From: Marsupella aquatica
Taxonomy: Eukaryota > Marchantiophyta
Assembly (NCBI GenBank): GCA_973895155.1
Contig: OZ316893.1
Span: forward strand, 19,964,001-20,028,000
DNA: 64,000 nucleotides
Direction of reading: 5' to 3'
Below, piece after piece: positions 24,601-35,152 of this stretch. The notes beneath the pieces were generated by a model. That model was not told the origin of the DNA. It was given only the letters and a program-made list of their open reading frames with translations, and did not search any database. A program made the position numbers and the translations under genes. How positions within the stretch are numbered: the first letter of the stretch is position 1; every line of letters begins with the position of its first letter.

Positions 24601-26016
24601 AACCAGTTGTCAATGCGATGTTTCATAGATTCGTGAAATGGCATGTACGAGACTGCTACTATCTTCATGTAGACCGTATTTGACTGATGCGCTTCTTCTG
24701 CAAACAATTGTTCGTGGCGTGAAAAGATGCGGTACAGAAGTCACTCAAACGTTTGATTGCTTTAAGGAAAAAAATTCTTCTTCTGGCCTTATGCCAACTC
24801 GATCCTGTTCACAACACTTTCAAAATTCCATTAGTTGCTATCGCTGTCCTGTTTTCTATGCTTTGAGCATCAGAAATTCGTTCATTGGATGATGGTTGAT
24901 CGAGCTTTACGAACGTTCGGAACTGGTCACCTCATGATTGAGAGGTGGAGATCAGGATGCATAAACATTTCCAAGGAGGAAATCCAGATTCTGAGCTGAC
25001 TTGTTTCAGCTTCTAAGGCATTGGAGGGCCAACGCGAACATCACTTTCACTTCATATTATAATGAGCAGAGGCCCGACATTTCTTCAAAAGACGGAGAGG
25101 ATCAAACAGCGGATCAAAAGATTTTCAAACTTACAGTAATGGATGTCTGACCTTCTGGATGATAGACAAACGGAAGTTCCAGAGGGTCCACCGGATTGTG
25201 TCCGGCTGCTCCAACTCCTAACGCATAGAGTGCAACATCGCTGTAAACACGAAATAGCCAATTAAATTTCGTTACGATAATTCTCCAGCCCCAATCAACA
25301 CCACCCCACCAAAACTCAACAGAACTTAGCCAACACCAGATTGCAACACCGAAATTATCAAAGTAAATACAGTCAACCCAAATGTCTGGAAAGCGAAATG
25401 TGATTACAAAAGTCTCCGGTTGTATTACCGTTCTGTGTACTCAAAGGCCACCTGATGAACACGGCAAAAGGCAAAACGCGTGCATTAGACTGACAGAAAA
25501 TTTACGATTTTACTCAAGATCAGTTTAACAAGCGAGAGTTTAGTTAGGTTAGTGGGAGGCTTGTTTCTGATAGGACGTGCCATCGATAAACAGGATGCAT
25601 ACAACAGAATTTCTGTGAAGGATGTAAGGTTCCCTAATTGTCAATCAGCTCAATTCCTTCTCCCTGTCAGTCATCAATTTACACTATGCTGGGCTGGGGA
25701 GAAATTGAAAGGGCAACCACAGAAGTAAAAGAAAAAGCGGCAAACTCTATGCGACAGCCCAGCAGGGTCACGAGAATACGATAACAGACGTTAAAACGTG
25801 TGCGAAAGAAGTCCAATACTCTTTTCCACCTACATCTTGTATATTAGTCCCCAAATGAGTGAATTCAAAGTCCAGAGGTCAGCAGACGAGTGAGCGTCTG
25901 GCAGAAATAGCACATTCGGGAAGCATTCAAAGGAGAGAAGAGAGAGGCAGAGGACCCACATCAGCAAATTTATGTTTGAGGACCAGTTCAGGTTGAATTC
26001 GGGGAAGACTGGCCAT
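21676..26016 (-). CDS. ECH2: Enoyl-CoA hydratase 2 (MaoC-type, peroxisomal), 11 exons
   Basis: The minus-strand exons are 26016-25960, 25451-25429 (a 23-bp microexon), 25240-25135, 24536-24466, 23982-23910, 23672-23633, 23544-23472, 23265-23091, 22815-22745, 22406-22227 and 21757-21676. All introns are GT-AG with frame preserved, giving 316 residues; the plant enzyme has about 309. An N-terminal hotdog half has YTERDVALYALGVGA, FVYHPEG and LLLHGEQ. A linker with VIFLRGAGGF joins the C-terminal MaoC half. That half holds the hydratase-2 motif YRLSGDYNPLHADP, with catalytic Asp215 and His220, then RPILHGLCTLGYA. The family hydrates trans-2-enoyl-CoA to (3R)-hydroxyacyl-CoA in peroxisomal beta-oxidation of unsaturated fatty acids. 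The C-terminus reads RSLL, a weak PTS1 compared with the SSL I recall for the Arabidopsis protein, so targeting is uncertain. The upstream neighbour is a transposon-like repeat starting about 125 bp before the start codon. Confidence 0.93.
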
Positions 26017-26044
26017 TGCAAAATATATGCCCGTCAGTGTTAGA

Positions 26045-26048
<4 letters not shown>

Positions 26049-26076
<28 letters not shown>
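26049..26076. repeat. (CT)n microsatellite in the ECH2 leader
   Basis: A pure CT run about 28 bp long lies about 33 bp upstream of the ECH2 start codon. On the gene's sense strand it reads (GA)n. GA/CT runs in 5' leaders are common in plant promoters and bind BPC/GAGA-type factors; a role here is inference. Confidence 0.85.
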
Positions 26077-26079
<3 letters not shown>

Positions 26080-26139
26080 GAAGCGCAAACCCACTTGTCT
26101 TCGGTCTCTCTCCGTCTGTTTGTTTATAACACTGAGCTT

Positions 26140-27028
26140 TGTCTCTTTAATTAATTATAACACTAGCGTGAAGGACTGAGCTTTGTCTCTTTGTTTACAA
26201 CACTAGCGACTGAGCTGTCTCGTAAGTAGATTGCAAGTGCCTATTTCCAGTTTCACCCCAAACTCAATTGTGACTCATGTCCAAAGAATCAGACTCTAGA
26301 GGCTTCATCCTAGACACTAAGAGGAGGGTTCCATGTGGGTATGGTAAGGGAGTGGGGGGCCACCCGGATGCTCCAAGAACGTTGGGCCACCTGCCACCAA
26401 GGGGCCGTATTGAGGAGCAGGGGGTGTGGACTCGGGGTGCGAGGAGGAGGGCGAGCCCACCCACTCCTTGCAGGGTACCCTCGCCCCTCATGGGCTATGG
26501 GCCTGCCCTGGTGATGCGCCCCAAGCAACTGCCAGTGGGCAGTAAAAATCCGCTGGCCGACCCGGCCCAAGTTGGCCAGACCTGACTACAGCGACCGGCC
26601 TGGCCAGACTGCGGCTTTCCACCTCACACTCGCGTTCCCGACATCCGCCTCCGCACTACCATGTCTTGCAACAAACGTTGTTGACTAATTGAGGTTCTCT
26701 TTAGAGGAAGAAAATGAAAGAGCGCTCATTTCTTATAATTGATGAACTTGTGCTTACCAATAATAACATGTTAGTACATGACTACCCACAACATGAGAAG
26801 TTTAGATCCATGTCTTTGAGCCCTCCACAACTCTTCCCCCTTTGGTTGACAGTCCTTCAAAGTTTTAAACTTGAAGTGTTTTCCAATTGGCTAGCTAGAC
26901 CTTACCAACGTGAGAACAACGTTTTCCTACTTTGTGGGCATCTCTCTCATACAACTTCTTTAGTGAAAGATATGGACACTTGTCTTATGCTCTGTGAGAA
27001 AGGAAGCAAAGTATTGTTCATGTTGTTT
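26140..27028 (+). repeat. Left arm of a 9-kb-spaced inverted repeat
   Basis: This segment matches 35679-36960 in reverse complement. Shared blocks include TGACTCATGTCCAAAGAATC/GACTCTAGAGGCTTCA, a G-rich block around CACCCGGATGCTCC, a ligand block GCAACTGCCAGTGGGCAG, then AATAATAACATGTTAGTACA and TTCCTACTTTGTGGG. Identity looks like 80-90% by eye. The left arm lacks about 350 bp present in the right arm (36000-36400). No transposase frame was recognised. It is probably two copies of one dispersed element in opposite orientation. Confidence 0.75.
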
Positions 27029-28276
27029 GACTGTGAATTTCAATTTTTTTGCCAAACTCTTGCCAAACTCTTACTCAAAATTTAAGGTGTTATTGAATCC
27101 AAAGAAACACATAAGGATGTGGGTAAAAAATCCCCCACTTATCTTCCTTGTTTAGGACCCTGGTGGCTAGATCTGGCTGTTGTCCTGAAACTGCAGAAGG
27201 GCTTCCTCAACTTAGTGCCCTTCATGACTTTTCTTTTTGTAGTTTTTGGTGCTTTTATAGAGAAAAATGCACAGTCCAGATTTGTATCGTATCGTATTGA
27301 AACTTCCTTCTCTTTACTAAAAACATATGTAAACATGGAAAATCTCTTAGACCTTCAAGTGTAATAACTCCCCTGTTAAGAAGGGCATTATGAGTAAAAA
27401 TAGCCCCTCAATACTCGAGCCAAAGCCCTCATTTGTCAGGGCATTCTTTTCCCTCATTTTTCAGGTCCTTTATGGCTCACAATGCTCTGTTACCAGGGCG
27501 TTATTAGTATATACATACTTCCGTTGGAACACACTCACTCGCCACCTTACTTAGATGGCCCAACACTAGAAAAATCTCTACTAAAGATTCCTCATGAGGG
27601 CTTTCCCCATGTGCTCTGTGGGTTTCCTCTTTTCACGAGTTCTCTTGCCTTTTTATGCCCAGTTCTGTTGTTGTGTGCGGTAAACCCCAGCTCGGGGTTT
27701 TATCTCGTGGTTTGATTCTTCGGGAGATCTCGACTGCCTGTCCATCTGGATTCAGAATTCGGTCTTGATTGTGGGCCTCTCGCCTAGAAATCTCACTCGG
27801 AGGCAAATGATTGTGAATTGTGAAAGGCTGGCCATCCGGTGTGATTCAATCTCTGGGGAACCTGCTGCCCGTCACTCGCTGGATCAGGGTTTAAGTCACT
27901 TCAATTGGTTTCTGAGTGGTTATGTCTTTACTGTCCCTGTCTGAGCCGAAAATTCTCTAGCAAGTTGTTATGAAGAGGAAAGGCTTCCGATCTCGTTTCA
28001 CGGGTGATGAGGTGTTGTTCGTTATTGAGCTAGAGACTTGGGTTCCAATTCTTGGTTCAGTGCGTTTAATTGAGTCCATTCTGGCAGCTTGAAGCTAAAA
28101 TGGAATGACATTTTCCTCTCTAGACAGTTTGCATGTGAGAGAAGCTCATGCTGACCATTACGCAGTGAGAAAAACTACAGTCAGTTGAATCAAATTTGCC
28201 AATGGCGTATAGTGGATTTTCTGGTTTCATCACACTCTACCGAAATCGGAGGAATCTAGCTAGCTGCGGGGTGATT

Positions 28277-28489
28277 TCAATGGCATAGGTGGGCAACAAC
28301 CGGCTCAGGAACCTCTGCTGTTGTGAGTTCGTCTGGTAGACTCACAGGACGAGGCATAAAAGTCATATCATAGGCTTGTATGAATTCCTGATCGATAGGT
28401 CGACTGGTTGATGCGTTCAGATTACCCACTGATGAAAAAGGTGCTTTAAGCGCTATAGAACGGAGACGTGTTGGGTTGAAAGCCGCCAA
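28277..28489 (-). CDS. Unrecognised 70-residue open frame, divergent to the NYN gene
   Basis: This is an ATG-started frame with an N-terminus rich in Arg, Ser, Ala and Lys but free of acid residues (MAAFNPTRLRSIALKAPF). Such an N-terminus resembles an organellar targeting peptide. It is followed by a more polar part with IDQEFIQAYDMTFMPRP. It lies 365 bp upstream of the NYN start on the opposite strand, so the two could share a bidirectional promoter. No family was recognised and no further exon was identified; it may be the first exon of a gene or chance. Confidence 0.3.
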   Translation of the reverse strand: MAAFNPTRLRSIALKAPFSSVGNLNASTSRPIDQEFIQAYDMTFMPRPVSLPDELTTAEVPEPVVAHLCH

Positions 28490-28853
28490 GTTGGGAATTA
28501 GAGTCTTTCAGATAGACATCCAACCAGGATAAGAAATAAACTGCCGTTTGCATCTTGAAGAAAGGATTCACTCATTTTCTGCCACGCTCATCAATGACCA
28601 GGCAGCTCCAAAGTTTCCTGGTCTTGTTGATTCAATTATTCAATGGAGCTCTGCACTGAATCCCTAAACTACTAGCAATGAATCCTTGAATTTCTTATTA
28701 GATTCAGTGTCAGATTATGGTGCATATATCTTGCTCGTGACTCAGCTGCCACTCTGTACTCACTATCTTTGTACCAATTTGAGAATCCGTGGACTTCAAA
28801 ATTTGTTTGTTCAATCGTTCCCACTGAATAGCGATTAGGAGCTACTTCTAGGG

Positions 28854-30987
28854 ATGGGCCTTTTTGGGAGATTACTACGCCGGAGGGAGGCAGGTGCTGT
28901 CATTCCTCATCTCCGTGAACAGGTCAACTGGAATGGGCTCAGTTCTGTTCTCACCTCCCCATCTATGTTGGCCGCGAGATGGGCGCGTTCAGCTGCACTT
29001 ACTGCTGCGCCATCTCGACCGAGAGAGCAGAAGCAGCAGCGGCAGCGCAGTGTGGCAGTGTTCTGGGATTTAGACAACAAACCCCCTAAGAGAGTTTCCC
29101 CCTTCGAAGCAGCAACCCGTCTGAAACAGATGGCAGAGAGTTTCGGCGATGTCGTGGACCTTGTGGCGTATGCCAACCACCACGCTTTTGCCCACGTTCC
29201 CACCTGGGTTCATGAAGAGAGGAGGCAGCGCAAGGTGTTGGATTTACTCGAGGCTACAGGTGAAGTAAAGCCAAATGAGCGCTACGTGTGCGGGGTGTGC
29301 GGAGCTAAGAAGCAAACTCACGTCCAGCTCACCAAACACTTCAAAATGCTCCATGAGAGAGAGCACAGAAAGCGGATGAATCGTCTGGACTCGCTCAATA
29401 CGAAGAAGAAGCAGAAAGAGCGATTCTTTGAAAACAACGCCAAGAAGATGTCCAAGTACAAGGAAGCAGCACGCAGCATTATCTATCCCAAAGTGGGGTA
29501 TGGGTTGATGCAGGACATTAGACGAGCTGGAGTCTTTGTTAGAACGGTGAAGGATGAACCCCAAGCTGCAGATATTGCACTGAAGGAGCACATGGCGAAG
29601 GCCATCAAGAGGGGAGTAAATTGTATCTGTCTTGTCTCAGATGACACAGATTTCAAGCCAGAGCTGAGGATGGCAAAGGAGAGAAGACTGCATACAGTTG
29701 TGGTGGGAGATTTGAAAATCTTGGGAGCCTACGCTGATACTTACTTCTCTTGGGCTGAGGTGGCTTCCGGGAGAGCTGAACAGAAAGCTAAACTGATAAA
29801 TGGGCAGCTAGATGTGGGAGAAATACCGGCATCTGAATCGGGTTTAACGGTTGGGGAATACGAGCTGGAAGAAGTCCCTGACGAAGAAGACAGTGAGTGG
29901 GTATCAGACTCTGACGGGGATGTGAGATGGCGTCCAATAGATAGGCATGGGCGTGAGGAATGGCATGATGGTTTCGACTCTTTCAGCGACGATTGTTCCG
30001 GGAGCGATTTGGAGGAATCAGAGATGGATTGTTACAGAGAGAGACAACCAAAACTCCACCCTTCTCGCACTTGTTCAACGTTTGGCATCAACAGTAGGGT
30101 AGAAAAAACCCTTCATCCTGCTTTCTGGAAAATTTGCGCTAAGTTGTTGCAGTCCATAATTACTAGTGTGGTGTTATGAACTCCGCTTGTTCTCTCATTC
30201 CGAAGAAATCCAGGGTTAGAGATTTATCCGCTTACCTCGCGCGCACTCGAGGAGAAGTAAGGCTTACAAATCTATTTGGTGGCAAATTCAGGTACCAACC
30301 AGATGGCGAAGTTTTACAACAAAAAGGGAGATTGTCCACGATGAGGAGTCTAGATACGGGAGCTCCTCAGTTTTTGAGAAAGGATCCACAGCTGAGGAAT
30401 CCAATGCCCCAAAACCAGAAAGACTCCATTACTTCTTCACCATGCTGGAGACTGCCAATAAAGGCCATTCTTTGACAAATGTCACTTCCTCTCAGAAGCA
30501 CTTTGATGCAGGGGATACTCAGCATTTCAATAGGGTGCAGGACATACTCAAAGCTTCTCATTCTGTGAAAGAGAAAAACCTCATTGGGGATAATGACAAA
30601 GGAGGAAGGAAAGTATTTCAATCTGAAGAATCGGAGGACATGCTCAATTTCGTTCTGCCTGAGAAGGAAGAGGACAATCTGCATTCCACAGAAAAGCAGG
30701 AGATCCCAAGCTCTTTTGCGAGTGGTCAAAAAGTGGACAATTCAGAGTATGTCAAGCAGACGACACGTCCTAGACACAAGAAAACTGGACCTGGAAAGGC
30801 AAGGATCAAGATGACAGCAACTGGCCCGATCAAGATAACAAGGATTGGCGCCAAACCGTTCTACCTGTCGGGCTTTGCTTCAGAGGCTCAGAAAGATTGT
30901 AATGCTGTCAATAAATACTATGCCCAGTGGTGGTGCGATGATAGAGAAGTTTACAGAGGTAGACAGGAACGGATGAGGAAAAAGTGA
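28854..30987 (+). CDS. C2H2 zinc-finger/NYN-domain nuclease-like protein
   Basis: A long ATG-started frame encodes residues 1-415 over 28854-30098. After an N-terminus rich in Arg and Ala, low in acidic residues and possibly organelle-targeting (1-65), an NYN (PIN-like) fold begins with VAVFWDLDNKPP: Asp72, Asp74 and Asn75 are the expected metal site. It continues to VSDDTDFKPEL, with Asp263, Asp264 and Asp266, and VVVGD. A C2H2 finger is inserted at 146-167 (C146, C149, H162, H167), followed by a very basic Lys/Arg helix (172-207). The tail from about 330 is acidic. NYN proteins cleave RNA; this plant arrangement is usually uncharacterised. The unspliced frame stops at 30177-30179. A GT at 30099 joined to an AG ending at 30219 would keep frame into a second exon to 30987 (about 670 residues total, basic C-terminus). 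The N-terminal 1.2 kb is secure; the 3' structure is provisional. Confidence 0.8.
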
Positions 30988-33345
30988 TTTCCTCCCCGCC
31001 ACGCCTGGCTTTAAAATCACTCCCCCTCCCCCTCTGCTTTGGGACGTTGCTTGAAGAACGAGAGCCCTTCTGTTGCCCTGGAGACTCAAGGTGCACCTTC
31101 TGACCTACAATTCCATACTCTGTTATGATAACTATTTACTGTACTGATACTTGTGCAATTTTGTACTTTTACAATTGTTATATTTGATCCGGGTTGGTTC
31201 TGAAACTAGTGCATCTGGATCCTAAAATCCTGCGTCCTGAATCTGTCCAGCGAGAAGATTAAATGTTAAATCGGTTCAACTTCAGGATAATTGTCAAGAG
31301 AAAATTATTGGGAGCTTGTAAAGTATAGCACGTATGGAAATGAGGGCGTTTACGTGCAACGGAGGGTTGCCTACTACATTGAGTTTACCATATGATTGGT
31401 CAGGAGGAGACCTCAGTTCTAATGCATTTGTTTCTATGCAGTGCTATGGGCTCCGAGTTGGGAGAAAATCATGCAGCAGCAATAGTTTTCCTATGGAAAG
31501 CAGGTTTGCTTCTTTGTTTCTTCTACGAAGGCCAAGGGTCTATGTCCCCCATCCTGCAATGTGCAGTTATCTTAAAAGAATTTATAACATTGAAAGAGGA
31601 GGATCCTATATGTGATGCCGTCCCACATCTTGGGTATGGTCAGAGTCCAGAAAAGTCCTCTGAGGACGCACAGTACAGGTAGGAAAGGAGGTCCACCCCA
31701 GAGGGCCTCAAGATTTGCAAGTCTGGAAAATACTAAGAAAGTTTGAAGGTCCCCAAGAAGAATTTGACAACTAGCGGTCATACATGTTACGGTTATATAG
31801 GAAAGATATGAGGCCTTTCTCCCCTCTTTGAAGTTGGATAGTTACTTACCTGATTCCGGTCGAGATTTAATACCACTGCCTTTGAGCAGGACCAACCTGA
31901 TTCCGGTCGAGATTTAATACCTCAGAACATCGAGAATCTTCAAGATGATTCCCAGCTTGGAAAATTTCTCCTCCAGTTAAGAAGGTCCAATGTTCCAATT
32001 CAAAGTAATCAAATTGATATCTTGATGCAGTAGCTCTCAATAGTGACCGGTCTTGGGAGATTCTTCAAAGGTTTGAAGCTGCTCAATCGCAGTTAAGTCC
32101 AATGAGTTCAATTTGGAAGCTGACTGTGTGACTTGGCTGTTTCTGAACCACCAAAGTATCTGCTTGAGTGTCACTAGCTTGGACCCTCTGTAAATCGCTG
32201 TTAATGCCCTTTAAATCGCTGTTAATGCCCTTATTGATTTTTCTGTTTGTACTTTTCAGAGCATTATTGGAGAAGAATGAACAAGATCAGCTCCCCATGA
32301 AAATTTTCCTATTTTCTAGTAAAATTAGTAAAAATAAAAATCTCTCAGGCCTTTAAGTGTATTGAGGTCTTTATGTGTGCTAAGGTCCTGCCAATTACCT
32401 GAGTATTATGGCACACAACTCCCTGTATACAGGACTCTGCCATGTAAGGAAATGATATACACCTTGTTACCAGAGTAATATGGCACACAGCTTCCTGTAA
32501 ACAGGACTCTGCTATATAAGGAAATGGTAGAAATTTTGACCACTGTTCTCATGGGCTAAAAATGAGTAACTGTAAAATCCACACCTTGTTACCAGAGCAT
32601 CATGGCACAAAACGCCGTGTAACCAGGACTATGCTATATAAGGAAGTGATAGACACTTTTGAGCACTCTGATCATGGGCTAAAAATGAGTAACTCCACAC
32701 CTTGTTACCAGAGTATTATGACTCACCACACCCTGTAAACAGGAGTCTGCTATAAAAGGAAATGATAGATACCTTGACCACTCTGCTCATAGGCTAAAAA
32801 TTAGTAACTATAAAATCTACACCTTGTTACCAGAGCATTGTGGCACACCACTCCCTGTAAACAGGACTCTGCTATATAAGGAAATAATAGACTACTTGAC
32901 CACTCGGATCATAGGCTAAAAATGAGTCACTAAGAAATCTGCTGAGAACTTGTGTGACCCACAAAATGATGGGTGACTTATCCCTTGTCCCATTTATCTT
33001 CCTTGTTTAGGATAGGGTCCCAAACAAGGGATAAGTGAGTAGTAATAACATTGGTTAACCAAATTGTAAAAACATCCTAGTTGATACGGCTGCTGATCTA
33101 GTCATATTGCCGATCGATAGCAATCCTCTACTGTCTGTTTTTGTCCTAATGCTACATCTGAAATGAATATGAATACCTCGCTATATATTCAGAATGATAA
33201 TAAATCTGAGAACTTATGCATTATCACCAGTAATAACTATTTGGTCACCTCTAAATGAGATTACAAACTAACTACACTGCCAGTCACTGGCCTGCATTCC
33301 TGGCCTGCATTCTCCTTTTCATCCTCCTCCCCTGCCTTCACGCTT
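30988..33345. other. Intergenic with a 120-bp satellite
   Basis: This follows the NYN gene 3' region. A 27-bp segment (CCTGATTCCGGTCGAGATTT and on) appears twice at about 31849 and 31897. The 120-bp tandem array at 32395-32937 is listed separately. A segment at 32200-32370 resembles 27200-27370. No gene was seen. Confidence 0.4.
32395..32937. repeat. Tandem array, about 4.5 copies of a 116-122-bp unit
   Basis: Units begin CACCTTGTTACCAGAG at 32460, 32582, 32698 and 32820, with a partial unit before the first. Each carries CCCTGTAAACAGGA, GCTATATAAGGAAAT, GACCACTCTG and GGGCTAAAAATGAGT blocks. Every unit contains a TATATAAGG/TATAAAAGG string that resembles a TATA box. This may be incidental. 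Confidence 0.85.
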
Positions 33346-33570
33346 TTAAAAGTCACAGAGCAATTGTGGAATGAGTTTTTTCGAAATATTGCTGCCCACA
33401 GCTAGACAATCGACCCTGTGCTGGACGTGAGATTTTTCGTGTAGAGAGGGGTTTTGCTTCAGCACCTTGCCCACCCAGTCAATTTTGTCGTAAGAAGAAT
33501 CCCATTTGCGAGCATCTGCAGTTTGCACTAATGTATCCTCCAAAATGCCTTTGTTACTCCCTTCCTGCAC
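33346..33570 (-). pseudogene. 3' exon-like frame associated with the Crypton-like remnant
   Basis: This open frame follows a strong acceptor (TATTGTGCAG ending at about 33565) on the minus strand and ends at a stop at 33346. Upstream on the same strand a short exon-like piece encodes GSTSLIGTSVTTITTSNQ. It has AG and GT borders at about 33712 and 33658. A CAG/GTGAGT donor lies at about 33790. These join in frame order to the degraded recombinase segment. Function is unknown. I list it as part of the same decayed transcription unit. Confidence 0.3.
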
Positions 33571-33949
33571 AATACCAAAGTAACATCAACTCCTACTACA
33601 AACACAGCAACCAACAGCAATGCAAAATTAATCGAAACAACACCTCAATCAAACCTGGTTGGAAGTTGTTATTGTTGTGACTGATGTTCCTATCAAGCTT
33701 GTAGATCCCTGTCAACAGAATAAGTTATCAACAGCAACACCAAGAAATCACATTCAGAAAATGAATGAAGAGTTGTTCACTCACCTGTACAAGAGTCATC
33801 AGCGAATGCTCCACATTGGCCTTGTCACTCACCCTATCAACAAGGGGTTTCAAACCCTCGGATATATGATCCAACAAGCTTGTCCCTCACAAAGTCTCTA
33901 GAAACAGATACAAGCACCTTCTCATAATCAAGGCCTGGACTAGAAGACA

Positions 33950-34882
33950 CCAATATTGTAGCCTCCATCTTCAATTCTTGTGTTCTATCATAATGAGAAT
34001 AACCTAGGTGGAGTGATGTCCACTACTCAGCATACCAACAACATCAGAGACCCCCTTCGCAGCTAGCCATGAGATCAATGTGGTCCTACCAGTTCGGTTA
34101 GAAAACAGATCAGGTGGCAACCCCACCAACGACAACATGTTCTTCAGCCATTTAGCAGCGGTAGCCCTTCCTACCTTTTGTAGCCTCTCTTCTTGTTAGC
34201 CCCTTCCTTTGTGGACTTCTTGATGGCAGCTTTCAACACCATTCGAGTTTTTGAGAAAGCTGGATGAGAGTTAATATTGAAATCTCTTGGCAGAATATCA
34301 CTAGAATCCTTTAAAGACCTCAGATCACTTCCACGCCTTAGGATTTGGTTAAATCCATTCATTTGGTTCATCAATGAGGACGATGGGTAGACATTACTGT
34401 CTTTTTTCAGAGCTCGAGTGAAGAAGTTGCTAAGCAACTCGTCCACCTTGAGTTCACAAGTGGCAAATCACCAAATTTGACACTCATATTCCATCCCATC
34501 CTTTCCCACAATCCGTTAGCCTTCCTCACAGCCCACCGATCATTGTGAGCAGATGGTAGCTTCTCCAATCCTCAGTCTGCTTCCTCTAAAGTAGGATCAG
34601 GTATGAGTCTCAAGCCCAACAGGCTTACCGCAAGTGTCGGTATTGCACATTCAACTGCACAGACATCAGGCTCAACCAGAGTCGATAAAACATTCATAGA
34701 ACTTGCTTCTCTAGATGCCTCCTCAACCACGTCAGACGCATTGAAATAAGAAAGATCAAACTCCCAATCATTACACAAGTCATCAAGATGAAGCATATCA
34801 GAATTGCCATCAGAAAGGACATCAAGGATAGCTTCTTCACTGGACTCTACTTCCATCTTCAACACAACATGTTGCGCTACCT
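33950..34882 (-). pseudogene. Degraded Crypton-like tyrosine recombinase
   Basis: On the minus strand, from an acceptor near 34882, an acidic N-terminal segment (NDWEFDLSYF) runs to an in-frame TGA at 34572-34574. The same frame then continues with RWAVRKANGLWERMGW. After a frame change near 34447 comes VDELLSNFFTRALKK then VYPSSSLMNQMNGFNQILRR. After another break near 34171 comes a segment with NRTGRTTLISWLAAKGV and SGHHS. A last shift near 34004 gives GYSHYDRTQE. This order (W-VR, L-FF-K-Y-P-L, R, GH, Y) matches the tyrosine-recombinase domain of Crypton transposons and their domesticated ZMYM/QRICH1/KIAA1958 relatives. At least one stop and three frame breaks mean it is broken, unless some are introns. 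The second histidine-box position, usually Arg or Lys, is Ser. The family call is inference from motif order. Confidence 0.45.
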
Positions 34883-35152
34883 CTGCTACAAGTTAGAAAG
34901 ACACCATTTGCTCAACTGCAACCATTACACAACAACTGAACATCCACAACAATGAACAAATACTACAAATCAGTATTCAACAGCCAAACCACTTTCTTGG
35001 TTTGCTCCACTCCTTCTCTAGACAACATGTGTCTTGACCCTGCTCTCCCTCTCCTTTGAAATCACAACAATCTACAAGCAAACAACCACAAAGTTAACAT
35101 CCTCAAAACTGGAGGCACTCAAAATGCTGCAATTCAAACAAAGCCTTCAAAC

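Larger units (their letters stand above)
26017..28853. other. Intergenic between ECH2 and the NYN gene
   Basis: The stretch contains a (CT)n run at 26049-26076, which on the ECH2 sense strand is a GA-rich 5' leader. The left arm of a large inverted repeat lies at 26140-27028, followed by AT-rich repeat DNA to about 27480. The NYN promoter side contains the short frame 28277-28489. Confidence 0.45.

Noticed and set aside
26277-26585. 102-codon Pro/Arg-rich frame
   Set aside because: It lies in the GC-rich part of the inverted-repeat arm. The matching part of the other arm does not keep a comparable frame.
30176-30475. Frame overlapping the NYN stop by ATGA, resembling translational coupling
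   Set aside because: The genome is eukaryotic with spliced genes. The overlap is better explained by an intron or chance.
32395-32937. Repeats considered as a CRISPR-like array
   Set aside because: The whole 120-bp unit is repeated and there are no spacers.
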